Assembly: GCF_003612015.1 (NCBI RefSeq)
Contig: NZ_RARB01000007.1
Location: 562 to 64,561 of the forward strand
Direction: 5' to 3'
Length of the DNA: 64,000 nucleotides
Source of the DNA: Pantoea piersonii
GTDB lineage: Bacteria; Pseudomonadota; Gammaproteobacteria; Enterobacterales; Enterobacteriaceae
Shown here in pieces: positions 47,091-56,076 of this stretch. How positions within the stretch are numbered: the first letter of the stretch is position 1; each line of letters opens with the position of its first letter. The notes beneath the pieces are model-generated. The model worked only from the letters and a program-made list of their open reading frames with translations. It searched no databases and was not told the DNA's origin. Position numbers and translations under genes: made by a program.

Positions 47091-48254
47091 TTGCTCAAGC
47101 AAATCACTGTCGACGAGCTGCGACCCGGGATGTTTATCCATAAGCTCGAGGTCTGGTGGATCAAAGATACGCGCATCCATAATCAGATGCTGGTGACCGA
47201 TCCGCGCCAGATCGAAATGTTGCGTAACGAAGGGATCCAGCAGCTCTGGATCGATCTGAATAAATCGTTGCAGGCGCCTGCCGCGCCGCCGCCTGCCAAA
47301 AAGCCCATCGACCGCACGCCCTTTTTTCAGGAGCTGGACCAGGCGCAGAAGATTTTCCAGCAGGGCAAACCGCAGGTTATGGCGATGTTCAACGAGGCGC
47401 GTCTCGGTCATGGTCTCAATCTGGCGGGAATGCTGGAGCTGGTGGATGAAATCGCTGGCTCTATCCGGCGCGAGCCGACCGCCCTGCTGAGCGTGGCGCG
47501 CCTTAAAAACCATGACGATTACACCTGGCTGCACTCCATGGCGGTCTGCGGCCTGATGATTAACCTGGCGCAGCAGCTTGGACTGGATAACAGGCAGGTG
47601 CTGCGCGTCGGTATGGGCGGGTTGCTTCATGACGTCGGCAAGGCGGCGGTGCCGCTGGAGATCCTCAATAAACCCGGCAAGCTTACCGAGGAGGAGTTTG
47701 AAGTCATGCGCCAGCATCCGGTTACCGGCGCGCAGATGCTGATGGAGGCGAATGCGGAAGCCGATCTGCTGGATATCGCGCTGCATCATCATGAGAAATA
47801 TGACGGCAGCGGCTATCCGCACCGGCTGAAAGGAGAAGAGATTTCGTTCTACTCGCGTATGGCCGCCGTGTGCGACGTCTATGATGCACTTACCTCGACG
47901 CGCGTCTACCGTAAGGGCTGGTCTCCCGCCGAAGCGATGCACAATATGCTGAGCTGGCGCGGCCACTTCGATAATCAGATCCTGTACACCTTTGTGCGCG
48001 CTATCGGCATCTATCCGGTGGGTTCGCTGGTGCGGCTGGCGTCAGGGCGCGTGGCGCTGGTGGTAAAAGCGGGCGAACGCTCGCTGCTTAAGCCAGTGGT
48101 GCACGCCTTCTGGTCGCTGCACGCCCAGCGCGAAGTGAGGCCGGAACGTATCGATCTCGGCGACAGCTTCTGCACCGACAGCATCATCGGCGCAGAAGAG
48201 GGGCTGTTATGGGAAAATGCCGATCTTAACCGCGTCTGGGCGCTGGCGAGTTAA
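47091..48254 (+). CDS. HD-GYP domain c-di-GMP phosphodiesterase
   Basis: A 387-residue protein. An N-terminal DUF3391 domain (about residues 1-110, ITVDELRPGMFIHKLEVWW) is followed by HD-GYP (about 125-310). The metal site HD is in LLHDVGKAAVP near residue 180 and the GYP loop is HHHEKYDGSGYP near 240; both are intact, so it should hydrolyse c-di-GMP. The start is TTG at 47091, chosen because AAGGAG lies 7 nt upstream and the family begins LLKQITVDEL; an in-frame GTG at 47070 lacks this. Cytosolic. Confidence 0.9.
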   Translation: MLKQITVDELRPGMFIHKLEVWWIKDTRIHNQMLVTDPRQIEMLRNEGIQQLWIDLNKSLQAPAAPPPAKKPIDRTPFFQELDQAQKIFQQGKPQVMAMFNEARLGHGLNLAGMLELVDEIAGSIRREPTALLSVARLKNHDDYTWLHSMAVCGLMINLAQQLGLDNRQVLRVGMGGLLHDVGKAAVPLEILNKPGKLTEEEFEVMRQHPVTGAQMLMEANAEADLLDIALHHHEKYDGSGYPHRLKGEEISFYSRMAAVCDVYDALTSTRVYRKGWSPAEAMHNMLSWRGHFDNQILYTFVRAIGIYPVGSLVRLASGRVALVVKAGERSLLKPVVHAFWSLHAQREVRPERIDLGDSFCTDSIIGAEEGLLWENADLNRVWALAS

Positions 48255-50341
48255 AAATCGACGCTGGCGCGCAGCACGATCTCGCGCGGATCGCCTACAG
48301 CGACGCGCAGATTATTGCCGCTCGACGGGTACCAGGTTTTATCAAACAGATTGTTGACGTTGACCTGCCATTTCACGCGGTAGCCGTTAAGCGGCATCTG
48401 CCAGGCGATAAAAGCGTCCGCCACCGTGTAATCATCCAGATAAAAACTGTTGGCTGCATCGCCGGGACGACGACCGACGTAGCGCGCGCCGACGCCTGCG
48501 CGCAGATCGTCCGCCGCCAGCAGGCCGGTAGTGCCAAAATCGTTGGTCAGGAACAGCGCGGCGGTATGGCGCGCCGTATTAGGCATGGCGTTGCCGTTAT
48601 TCTGCGGATCGGCGGTGACGCGCGCGTCGGTCCAGGCGTAGCTGCCCACCAGGCTGAGCGAGTTGGTCAGCTTGCCCGCCAGATCCAGCTCGACCCCCTG
48701 CGAACGCACTTTGCCAGCGGTGCGCGTTACGGTCTCGCCGCCCACCAGTTCATCCACCATCACGTTGCGCTTCTGAATATCAAACAGCGCCAGCGTGCCG
48801 GTAACGCCGTTGGGCAGATCGATCTTGCCGCCCACTTCCCAGGCCTTGCCCAGCTCCGGTGGCAGCGAGCCGATCTCGGTGGCGACAGAGGAGTTTGGCT
48901 TAAAGGATTCGGTGTAGCTGGCGTAGAGGCTTGACCAGCTGTTGAGGGTGTAAACCACGCCCGCGCGCGGCACCAGTCGGCTGTCGGAGCTGCGGGTGCG
49001 GGTGACGAACGGGCGGCCTTTGCCCGCCATTACGTCAAAGCTGTCGTAGCGCAGGCCGCCCAGCAGCAGCCAGTCGGGCGTCAGGCGGATCGCATCCTGT
49101 AAAAAGAGGCCGCGGCTGTCGATATTCTCGCGCTGGTCGCTGTCGGCAGCGCTCACCGTCGAGGTCGACGACATCTCGTCGTAAACCGGATGCCAGATAT
49201 TGAAGCGGGTATTTTTCTTGCCGCGCAGCATGTCACCGCGGAAGGTGCGGTCAGCTTCGTAGTCGAATCCCGCCATCAGCTGATGGTTTACGCGGCCCCA
49301 GTCGACATCGCCGTTCAGCGTCAGCTGCACCATCTGCGAACGGCTCTGCGCGTCGCCGGTGGCGTCAGCCTGACGCGTCAGCACACCGGTATCGGCATTA
49401 AAGGCGGTGGCGCGCGCCTGGTGATCGCTGTAGGTATTGCGCGTAAAGCTGTAGTTGAGACGCGCTGTCCAGCTGTCGTTCAGCGTTTGATCGGCGGCCA
49501 GCGTCAGGGTGTCCTGATCGCCGCGCGTGGCGTTGAAACGCTCGTCGAAACGCTCTTCCCGCGGCGTATTCACCGGCTTGCCGGTTTTCGGGTTAATGAC
49601 CGTGCCGCGATCGAAAGGCACCAGATACTCCATATGTTCCCAGGCGACGCGCAGAGTGGTGCTCTCGCCAAACCACATCAGCGACGGCGCGATGGTGGTC
49701 TGGCGGGTGCGGCCGAAGTTACGCCAGTAATCCGTCTCGTCGTGATCGACGATAAACCGGCCCGCGAAGCCGCTGGTGCCGAGCGGGCCGGTGACGTCGA
49801 GCTGGCCGCCGCCGCCGCCAAAGCTGCTGTTGCGTCCCTCCAGATGCACCTGCGGCGTCAGCAACGGCTTCTTGCTGATGACGTTGACCAGGCCGCCCGG
49901 TTCATTCATGCCGTAAAGCATGGAGGAGGGGCCTTTCAGCACCTCGACGCGCTCGCTGGTGGGCGTAAAGTTGCGCGCCTGAATGGAACGCACGCCGTCG
50001 CGCAGAATGGAGCCGTCGCGGTTATCGCCGAAGCCGCGCTTAATCAGCGCATCCTGGGTGCCGCCCAGCGTATTGGCCTGAGTAATGCCGCTGACGAATT
50101 TGACCGCGTCGTCGAGATCCTGCGCGTCGCTGTCCTGCAGCACCTGCTGCTGCACCACGGTCACGTTCTGCGGCGTGTCGAGAATTTTTGCCGGCGCGCG
50201 TGTGGCGGTCACGCTGCTGTGCGGCTGATAGCCGCTCTCCTGCGACTCTGCGTCTTGCGTCACCAGCAGCGTGGTTTCCTGCGCGTGCAGGCTGCCGGAA
50301 AGCAGCGCGCCGCCCAGCAGGAGGGAAGAAACGTTTTTCAT
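48251..50341 (-). CDS. TonB-dependent siderophore receptor
   Basis: A 696-residue outer-membrane receptor. It has a signal peptide of about 20 residues (cleavage near SLHA-QE), a plug domain (about 35-165, with RVEVLKGPSSMLYGMNEPGG) and a 22-strand barrel ending in Phe (REIVLRASVDF). The plug resembles hydroxamate receptors of the FhuE/FoxA/FiuA group; the exact siderophore is not readable. It overlaps the upstream binding-protein gene by 4 bp (ATGA), so the two are coupled. A Fur-like box precedes the pair. Confidence 0.93.
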   Translation of the reverse strand: MKNVSSLLLGGALLSGSLHAQETTLLVTQDAESQESGYQPHSSVTATRAPAKILDTPQNVTVVQQQVLQDSDAQDLDDAVKFVSGITQANTLGGTQDALIKRGFGDNRDGSILRDGVRSIQARNFTPTSERVEVLKGPSSMLYGMNEPGGLVNVISKKPLLTPQVHLEGRNSSFGGGGGQLDVTGPLGTSGFAGRFIVDHDETDYWRNFGRTRQTTIAPSLMWFGESTTLRVAWEHMEYLVPFDRGTVINPKTGKPVNTPREERFDERFNATRGDQDTLTLAADQTLNDSWTARLNYSFTRNTYSDHQARATAFNADTGVLTRQADATGDAQSRSQMVQLTLNGDVDWGRVNHQLMAGFDYEADRTFRGDMLRGKKNTRFNIWHPVYDEMSSTSTVSAADSDQRENIDSRGLFLQDAIRLTPDWLLLGGLRYDSFDVMAGKGRPFVTRTRSSDSRLVPRAGVVYTLNSWSSLYASYTESFKPNSSVATEIGSLPPELGKAWEVGGKIDLPNGVTGTLALFDIQKRNVMVDELVGGETVTRTAGKVRSQGVELDLAGKLTNSLSLVGSYAWTDARVTADPQNNGNAMPNTARHTAALFLTNDFGTTGLLAADDLRAGVGARYVGRRPGDAANSFYLDDYTVADAFIAWQMPLNGYRVKWQVNVNNLFDKTWYPSSGNNLRVAVGDPREIVLRASVDF

Positions 50342-51435
50342 TGAGGTAACTGGCTCCAGAAGGTCCCTGATAAATTCAGCGGCAGGAAGCGCTGATAAAG
50401 TTGTTCAAGCGTGCGTTGCGGATCGAGGTCGGTAAAAAGCTGCGGATAGAGCGCTTTGGCGAACACCTCCACCGCCACGACGTGCCACGGGCTGAGGTAG
50501 AAGTTGTGCCACAGGCCCCAGGCGCGATGGTTTTTCACCGCCTCAAGCTGGCTGAGCACCGGCTGCGCGGCCAGCAGCTTTTGCAGGCTGGCCGCCGCCT
50601 GATCTGCGCTTACCTGCGGGCCGAGCTGCAATGTTTTGTCGTTGTTCACATCCGCCATGCCGGTCGCGATATAGACCTGCGGCGGCTGCGCCAGCACCTG
50701 TTCGGGATTGATCTCGCCGAACACGCCTTTTACCGCGCCCGCTGCAATATTATCGCCGCCCGCAAAAGCGAGCAGCTGGCCGAGGTTGCCGTTGACCGCC
50801 GTAGTGCAGCAGGTGTCGCGGCGGCCCAGATGCAGATGCAGCATGACGCGGGTTTTCGGCCCGTGATAGCTCGCCAGCCGGGCGCGGACGGCCTCCATAT
50901 GCTGCTGATAGAAATCGATAAACGCCTGCGCGCGCTGCGGCTGGTTGAACACCTCGCCAAGGATTTTCAGGCTCGGCACCGTGTTGTTGAGCAGATCGAC
51001 GCGCAGGTCGACATAGATCACCGGAACATTCACCTGCTGCATCAGCTGGCGGAAATGCGCCTCTTCCGCGCCGCTTTTCGCCAGGCGCGGCAGAATAATC
51101 AGATCGGGTTTGAGCTTTAGCACCTGCTCAGGATTGAGATCGCGCAGCGCGCCGGTGCCGAGCTGCGGCACCGCCTTTATCGCTGGAAAAACGGTGGTGA
51201 ACTGCTGCCAGCTTTGCGCGTCATACTTCGCCATATCCGCAGGCCAGCCTGCGATCTGCGCCGCCGGGTTGCCGGGCACGATCAGCGCCAGGGTATAGAG
51301 CATGCGGCTTTCGCCCAGAATCACCCGCTGCGGATGGTCGGGGAGGGTGACGCGCTGACCGGTAATATCGACGATCGATTTGGCGAAAGTGGCGCAGCTG
51401 CACAGCAGCAACATCAGGGGAAAAAGAAAACGCAT
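50338..51435 (-). CDS. Periplasmic iron-siderophore or haem binding protein
   Basis: A 365-residue substrate-binding protein of the FepB/BtuF-like cluster A-II type. It has a signal peptide (MRFLFPLMLLLCSCATFAKS), an N-lobe starting IVDITGQRVTLPDHPQRVIL, a long linking helix and LNPEQVLKLKPDLIILPR. CSCA could be a lipobox-like stretch, but cleavage at TFA-K is equally possible. ATG 51435 is used; a GTG lies one codon before. No permease or ATPase gene adjoins. Fur regulation is inferred. Confidence 0.88.
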   Translation of the reverse strand: MRFLFPLMLLLCSCATFAKSIVDITGQRVTLPDHPQRVILGESRMLYTLALIVPGNPAAQIAGWPADMAKYDAQSWQQFTTVFPAIKAVPQLGTGALRDLNPEQVLKLKPDLIILPRLAKSGAEEAHFRQLMQQVNVPVIYVDLRVDLLNNTVPSLKILGEVFNQPQRAQAFIDFYQQHMEAVRARLASYHGPKTRVMLHLHLGRRDTCCTTAVNGNLGQLLAFAGGDNIAAGAVKGVFGEINPEQVLAQPPQVYIATGMADVNNDKTLQLGPQVSADQAAASLQKLLAAQPVLSQLEAVKNHRAWGLWHNFYLSPWHVVAVEVFAKALYPQLFTDLDPQRTLEQLYQRFLPLNLSGTFWSQLPQ

Positions 51436-51458
51436 CACAATTATTTCACAAGGAAATC

Positions 51459-51480
51459 GAAATGATAATGAAAATCAATC
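51459..51480. promoter_or_regulatory. Fur-box-like site
   Basis: GAAATGATAATGAAAATCAAT matches the Fur consensus (GATAATGATAATCATTATC) at most positions and lies about 25-45 bp upstream of the binding-protein start on the minus strand, as expected for iron repression of the binding protein and receptor. Confidence 0.7.
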
Positions 51481-51573
51481 GTCTTCACAACGTTAAGGTG
51501 GCCGATGCGATGCGCCGCCGGGTTTTATAACTAAAAACAGCAGCGATACGCGGTCATCCGCCTGTTTTATCGC

Positions 51574-51601
51574 CATTTTTATAACTTTTTTACGCCCGCC
51601 C
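51574..51601 (+). promoter_or_regulatory. KdpE-box-like sequence upstream of kdpF
   Basis: CATTTTTATAACTTTTTTAC followed by GCCCGCCC matches the KdpE-protected region of the E. coli kdp promoter (CATTTTTATACTTTTTTTAC then ACCCCGCCCG) almost base for base. A possible -10, TTATAC, lies at 51622-51627 with a poor -35, fitting an activator-dependent promoter. Confidence 0.8.
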
Positions 51602-51674
51602 TACGCAATTTAACCGCTTCTTTATACCGATGCGCGCAGGCTAACGCGAAACCCTGATCCCTCTGGAGGTCGCT

Positions 51675-51764
51675 GTGAGCGTGGGCGTGATAACCGGCAT
51701 CGTGCTGGTGTTTTTATTACTGGGCTACCTGATCTATGCCCTGCTGAATGCGGAGGCGTTTTGA
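51675..51764 (+). CDS. kdpF: KdpF small membrane subunit
   Basis: A 29-residue single-helix peptide, read as [20 protein letters not shown] then YALLNAEAF, nearly identical to E. coli KdpF. It stabilises the KdpABC complex. The start is GTG with CTGGAGG 5 nt upstream. Its TGA stop overlaps the kdpA ATG in TGATG, which indicates translational coupling. Confidence 0.95.
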   Translation: MSVGVITGIVLVFLLLGYLIYALLNAEAF

Positions 51765-53452
51765 TGGCCGCCAATGCGTTTTTACTGATTGCCGCTTTTT
51801 TACTGGCGCTGATGGCGCTGGCGCAGCCGCTTGGGCGCGGGCTGGCCGCGCTGATCGCCGATAAGCCTTTACTGGCCGGATTCGAGCGCCCGCTCTGGCG
51901 TCTGCTGGGCGCAGACGCGCCTGCAATGCGCTGGCCGCAATACCTGCTGGCGATTCTGCTGTTTAACCTGCTCGGTCTGCTGCTGCTGACGGCGATCCTG
52001 CTGTTGCAGGATCGGCTACCGCTCAATCCGCAGCATTTGCCCGCGCTGAGCTGGCATCTGGCGATGAATACCGCAGTGAGTTTCGTCACCAATACCAACT
52101 GGCAGTCTTATGGCGGCGAAAGCACGCTGAGCTATTTCAGCCAGATGGTCGGCCTGACGGTGCAGAACTTCGTGTCGGCGGCGACCGGCATCGCGGTGGC
52201 GTTCGCCTTGATCCGCGGCTTCGCCAGCCGCGCGACCGATACGCTCGGCAACGCCTGGCGCGATCTGACGCGCATTACGCTCTGTCTGCTGCTGCCGATC
52301 AGCCTGCTGATGGCGCTGCTGTTCGTCAGCCAGGGCAGCATTCAAAACTTCCTGCCGTACCACGAGATCACCACGCTGGAAGGGGCGAAGCAGACGCTGG
52401 CGATGGGGCCGGTGGCGTCGCAGGAGGCAATCAAGATGCTGGGCACCAACGGCGGCGGTTTCTTTAACGTCAACTCGGCGCATCCGTTCGAGAACCCCAA
52501 CGCGCTGACCAACTTTGTACAGATGCTGGCGATATTTCTTATCCCGACGGCGCTCTGTTTTGCCTTTGGCTATGCGGTGCGCGATCGCCGCCAGGGCCAT
52601 ATGCTGCTCTGGGCGATGTCGTTGATGTTCGTGGTGGCGGTGGCGACGGTGATGTGGGCGGAAACGCGCGGCAACCCGCACCTGCTGGCGCTCGGCGCGG
52701 ACAGCGCCCTTAACATGGAGGGCAAAGAGACGCGCTTCGGCATTCTAAACTCCAGCCTGTTTGCGGTGATCACTACCGCCGCGTCGTGCGGCGCGGTTAA
52801 CGCGATGCATGACTCCTTCACCGCGCTGGGCGGCATGGTGCCGATGTGGCTGATGCAGCTGGGCGAAGTGGTGTTCGGCGGCGTTGGCGCGGGTCTTTAC
52901 GGCATGCTGCTCTTTGTGGTGCTGGCAGTGTTTATCGCCGGGCTGATGATTGGCCGCACGCCGGAATACCTCGGCAAAAAGGTCGACGTGCGCGAAATGA
53001 AGATGACCGCGCTGGCGATTCTGGTGACGCCGACGCTGGTGTTGCTTGGCACCGCGCTGGCGATGATGACCGATGCGGGCCGCGCCGGAATGGCGAATCC
53101 GGGCATTCACGGCTTCAGCGAAGTGCTCTACGCGGTCTCGTCCGCTGCTAACAACAACGGCAGCGCCTTTGCCGGCCTGAGCGCCAACACGCCATTCTGG
53201 AACCTGCTGCTGGCGTTCTGCATGCTGGTCGGCCGCTTCGGCATCATTATTCCGGTGATGGCGCTGGCGGGAAGCATGGCGGTGAAAAAGGCGCAGCCGG
53301 TAGGCAACGGCACGCTGCCGACCCACGGCCCGCTGTTTATCGCGCTGCTGATCGGCGCGGTGCTGCTGGTGGGCGCGCTGACCTTTATTCCCGCTCTGGC
53401 GCTGGGCCCAGTCGCCGAGCATCTGCAACTTCTTCAGGGTACGCACTCATGA
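51764..53452 (+). CDS. kdpA: Potassium-importing ATPase subunit A
   Basis: A 562-residue membrane subunit that selects and channels K+. It has ten helices and four pore-loop repeats; the selectivity segments include [16 protein letters not shown] (near 107), [20 protein letters not shown] (near 228), and later [13 protein letters not shown] and [15 protein letters not shown] 51764 shares its A with the kdpF stop; an upstream TTG three bases earlier is not used. It overlaps kdpB by 4 nt. Length close to E. coli (557). Confidence 0.97.
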   Translation: MAANAFLLIAAFLLALMALAQPLGRGLAALIADKPLLAGFERPLWRLLGADAPAMRWPQYLLAILLFNLLGLLLLTAILLLQDRLPLNPQHLPALSWHLAMNTAVSFVTNTNWQSYGGESTLSYFSQMVGLTVQNFVSAATGIAVAFALIRGFASRATDTLGNAWRDLTRITLCLLLPISLLMALLFVSQGSIQNFLPYHEITTLEGAKQTLAMGPVASQEAIKMLGTNGGGFFNVNSAHPFENPNALTNFVQMLAIFLIPTALCFAFGYAVRDRRQGHMLLWAMSLMFVVAVATVMWAETRGNPHLLALGADSALNMEGKETRFGILNSSLFAVITTAASCGAVNAMHDSFTALGGMVPMWLMQLGEVVFGGVGAGLYGMLLFVVLAVFIAGLMIGRTPEYLGKKVDVREMKMTALAILVTPTLVLLGTALAMMTDAGRAGMANPGIHGFSEVLYAVSSAANNNGSAFAGLSANTPFWNLLLAFCMLVGRFGIIIPVMALAGSMAVKKAQPVGNGTLPTHGPLFIALLIGAVLLVGALTFIPALALGPVAEHLQLLQGTHS

Positions 53453-55494
53453 GTCGTCAACAACAGGCGCTGAACGGCGCACTGATGCGCGTCGCGCTGC
53501 TCGACGCGCTGAAAAAGCTGGATCCGCGCGTACAGTTTCGCAATCCGGTGATGTTCGTGGTCTGGCTCGGCAGCCTGCTCACTACGCTGCTGGCGCTCGG
53601 CATGGCGGGCGGCTGGCTCGATGGCCGCGCCAGCTTTACCGGCGCCATTGCGCTCTGGCTCTGGTTTACCTTACTGTTCGCCAACTTCGCCGAGGCGCTG
53701 GCGGAAGGGCGCAGCAAGGCGCAGGCGAGCAGCCTGAAAGGCGTCAAGAAAACCAGCTTTGCGAAAAAACTGGCTGAGCCGCGCCACGGCGGGCAGTGGC
53801 AGCAGGTCTCCGCCGACAGCCTGCGCAAAGGCGATATCGTGCTGGTGGAGGCGGGCGACATTATTCCGTGCGACGGTGAAGTGCTGGAGGGCGGCGCCTC
53901 GGTGGACGAAAGCGCGATCACCGGTGAATCTGCGCCGGTGATCCGCGAGTCGGGCGGTGACTTTGCCTCGGTCACCGGCGGCACGCGCATCCTCTCCGAC
54001 TGGCTGGTGATCCAGTGCAGCGTCAATCCGGGGGAAACCTTTCTCGATCGCATGATCGCCATGGTAGAGGGCGCGAAGCGGCGGAAAACCCCCAACGAGA
54101 TCGCGCTGACCATTCTGCTGGTATCGCTGACTATTGTGTTTCTGCTGGCCACCGTCACGCTGTGGCCTTTCTCGGCATGGGGCGGCTCGCCGGTGAGCGT
54201 CACGGTGCTGGTGGCGCTGCTGGTCTGTCTGATCCCAACGACGATTGGCGGCCTGCTCTCCGCCATCGGCGTAGCGGGCATGAGCCGCATGCTGGGCGCC
54301 AACGTCATCGCCACCAGTGGCCGCGCGGTAGAGGCGGCGGGCGACGTCGACGTGCTGATGCTGGACAAGACCGGCACCATTACGCTCGGCAACCGCCAGG
54401 CGACGCAGTTTCTGCCCGCGCCAGGCGTAAGCGAAGAGCAGCTGGCCGACGCGGCGCAGCTCGCCTCGCTGGCGGATGAAACGCCAGAGGGCCGCAGCAT
54501 TGTGGTGCTGGCGAAACAGCGATTCAACCTGCGCGAGCGCGACCTTAACAGCCTGGGCGCGAGCTTTATTCCCTTCTCGGCGCAGACGCGTATGAGCGGC
54601 GTCAACGTGCAGAACCGCCTGATCCGCAAAGGCGCCGTGGACGCCGTAAAACGCCATATCGAAGCCAACAGCGGCCGTTTCCCCACGGAGGTCAACGCGC
54701 TGGTGGAAGAGGTGGCGCGCGCAGGCGGCACGCCGCTGGTGGTAGCAGAAGGGGCGAAGGTGCTGGGGGTGGTGGCGCTAAAAGATATCGTCAAAGGCGG
54801 CATCAAAGAGCGCTTCGCCGAGCTGCGCAAGATGGGTATCAAAACCGTGATGATTACCGGTGACAACCCGCTCACCGCGGCGGCGATTGCAGCGGAAGCG
54901 GGCGTGGATGACTTTCTGTCGGAAGCGACGCCGGAAGCCAAACTGGCGCTGATCCGCCAGTACCAGGCGGAAGGCCGACTGGTGGCGATGACCGGCGACG
55001 GCACCAATGACGCCCCGGCGCTGGCGCAGGCTGACGTGGCGGTGGCGATGAACTCCGGCACCCAGGCGGCAAAAGAGGCGGGCAATATGGTGGATCTCGA
55101 CTCGAACCCCACCAAGCTGCTGGAAGTGGTGCACATCGGCAAACAGATGCTGATGACGCGCGGCTCGCTCACCACCTTCAGCATCGCCAACGACGTCGCT
55201 AAATATTTCGCCATTATTCCGGCAGCTTTCGCGGCGACCTATCCGCAGCTTAATTTGCTGAACGTGATGCATCTGCATTCGCCGTCGTCGGCCATTCTCT
55301 CTGCGGTGATCTTTAACGCGCTGGTGATCGTCTTCCTGATCCCGCTGGCGCTAAAAGGGGTGAGCTATCGGCCGCTGAGCGCGGCGGCGCTGCTGCGACG
55401 CAACCTGCTGATCTATGGCGTGGGCGGGCTGCTGGTGCCTTTTATCGGCATTAAAGCCATCGACCTGCTGTTAGTGCTGCTGGGTCTGGCATAA
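53449..55494 (+). CDS. kdpB: Potassium-transporting P-type ATPase subunit B
   Basis: A 681-residue P-type ATPase that energises KdpA. It has the actuator TGES motif (AITGESAPV, near 160), phosphorylated Asp306 in DKTGTIT, and the hinge [19 protein letters not shown]. Length equals E. coli (682). The start overlaps the kdpA stop (ATGA). The TGES serine, whose phosphorylation inhibits the pump in E. coli, is present. Confidence 0.98.
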   Translation: MSRQQQALNGALMRVALLDALKKLDPRVQFRNPVMFVVWLGSLLTTLLALGMAGGWLDGRASFTGAIALWLWFTLLFANFAEALAEGRSKAQASSLKGVKKTSFAKKLAEPRHGGQWQQVSADSLRKGDIVLVEAGDIIPCDGEVLEGGASVDESAITGESAPVIRESGGDFASVTGGTRILSDWLVIQCSVNPGETFLDRMIAMVEGAKRRKTPNEIALTILLVSLTIVFLLATVTLWPFSAWGGSPVSVTVLVALLVCLIPTTIGGLLSAIGVAGMSRMLGANVIATSGRAVEAAGDVDVLMLDKTGTITLGNRQATQFLPAPGVSEEQLADAAQLASLADETPEGRSIVVLAKQRFNLRERDLNSLGASFIPFSAQTRMSGVNVQNRLIRKGAVDAVKRHIEANSGRFPTEVNALVEEVARAGGTPLVVAEGAKVLGVVALKDIVKGGIKERFAELRKMGIKTVMITGDNPLTAAAIAAEAGVDDFLSEATPEAKLALIRQYQAEGRLVAMTGDGTNDAPALAQADVAVAMNSGTQAAKEAGNMVDLDSNPTKLLEVVHIGKQMLMTRGSLTTFSIANDVAKYFAIIPAAFAATYPQLNLLNVMHLHSPSSAILSAVIFNALVIVFLIPLALKGVSYRPLSAAALLRRNLLIYGVGGLLVPFIGIKAIDLLLVLLGLA

Positions 55495-55504
55495 GGAGAA
55501 AAAT

Positions 55505-56068
55505 ATGAGTCAGTTACGTCCGGCAATGTTAGTTTTACTGCTGCTCACGCTGGTGACCGGCGTGGGATATCCTTTGCTCACTACCGGCCTGGCGCAGTGG
55601 CTGTTTCCGACGCAGGCCAGCGGATCGCTGACTGAAGAGGGCGGTTCGGCGCTGATCGGGCAGAACTTTACCCGGCCTGGCTATTTCTGGGGACGTCCGT
55701 CAGCGACCAGTGACGCGCCTTATAATCCGCTGGCGTCGAGCGGCAGCAATCTGGCGGCAAGCAATCCGGCGCTGGATAAGGCGGTGGCGGAACGCGTCGC
55801 CGCGCTGCGCGCCGCCAACCCGCTCTCGCCGCAGGCGGTGCCGGTGGATTTGGTGACCGCTTCTGCCAGCGGGCTCGATCCGGCGATTTCGCCCGCCGCC
55901 GCGCGCTGGCAGGCGCCACGCGTCGCCACCGCGCGTCAGCTGCCGCTGAAAAGGGTAGAGGAGCTGATCGACGCGAATACGGAGCGGCCGCTGCTCGCCT
56001 TTAGCGGCGATCCTACCGTCAACGTGCTGCGGCTTAACCTGGCGCTGGATGCGCTGACTCAACCCTGA
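55505..56068 (+). CDS. kdpC: Potassium-transporting ATPase subunit C
   Basis: A 187-residue subunit with one N-terminal helix ([20 protein letters not shown]) and a periplasmic domain with [15 protein letters not shown] and [13 protein letters not shown] motifs. It completes KdpFABC and aids K+ affinity. ATG with AAGGAGAAAAAT, 10 bp after kdpB. Confidence 0.97.
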   Translation: MSQLRPAMLVLLLLTLVTGVGYPLLTTGLAQWLFPTQASGSLTEEGGSALIGQNFTRPGYFWGRPSATSDAPYNPLASSGSNLAASNPALDKAVAERVAALRAANPLSPQAVPVDLVTASASGLDPAISPAAARWQAPRVATARQLPLKRVEELIDANTERPLLAFSGDPTVNVLRLNLALDALTQP

Positions 56069-56076
56069 AGGACGTG

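Noticed and set aside
53457..55214. A 585-codon open frame antisense to kdpB
   Set aside because: It is the mirror of a very GC-rich, intact P-type ATPase gene. The translation has no recognisable domain, and kdpB shows all catalytic motifs.
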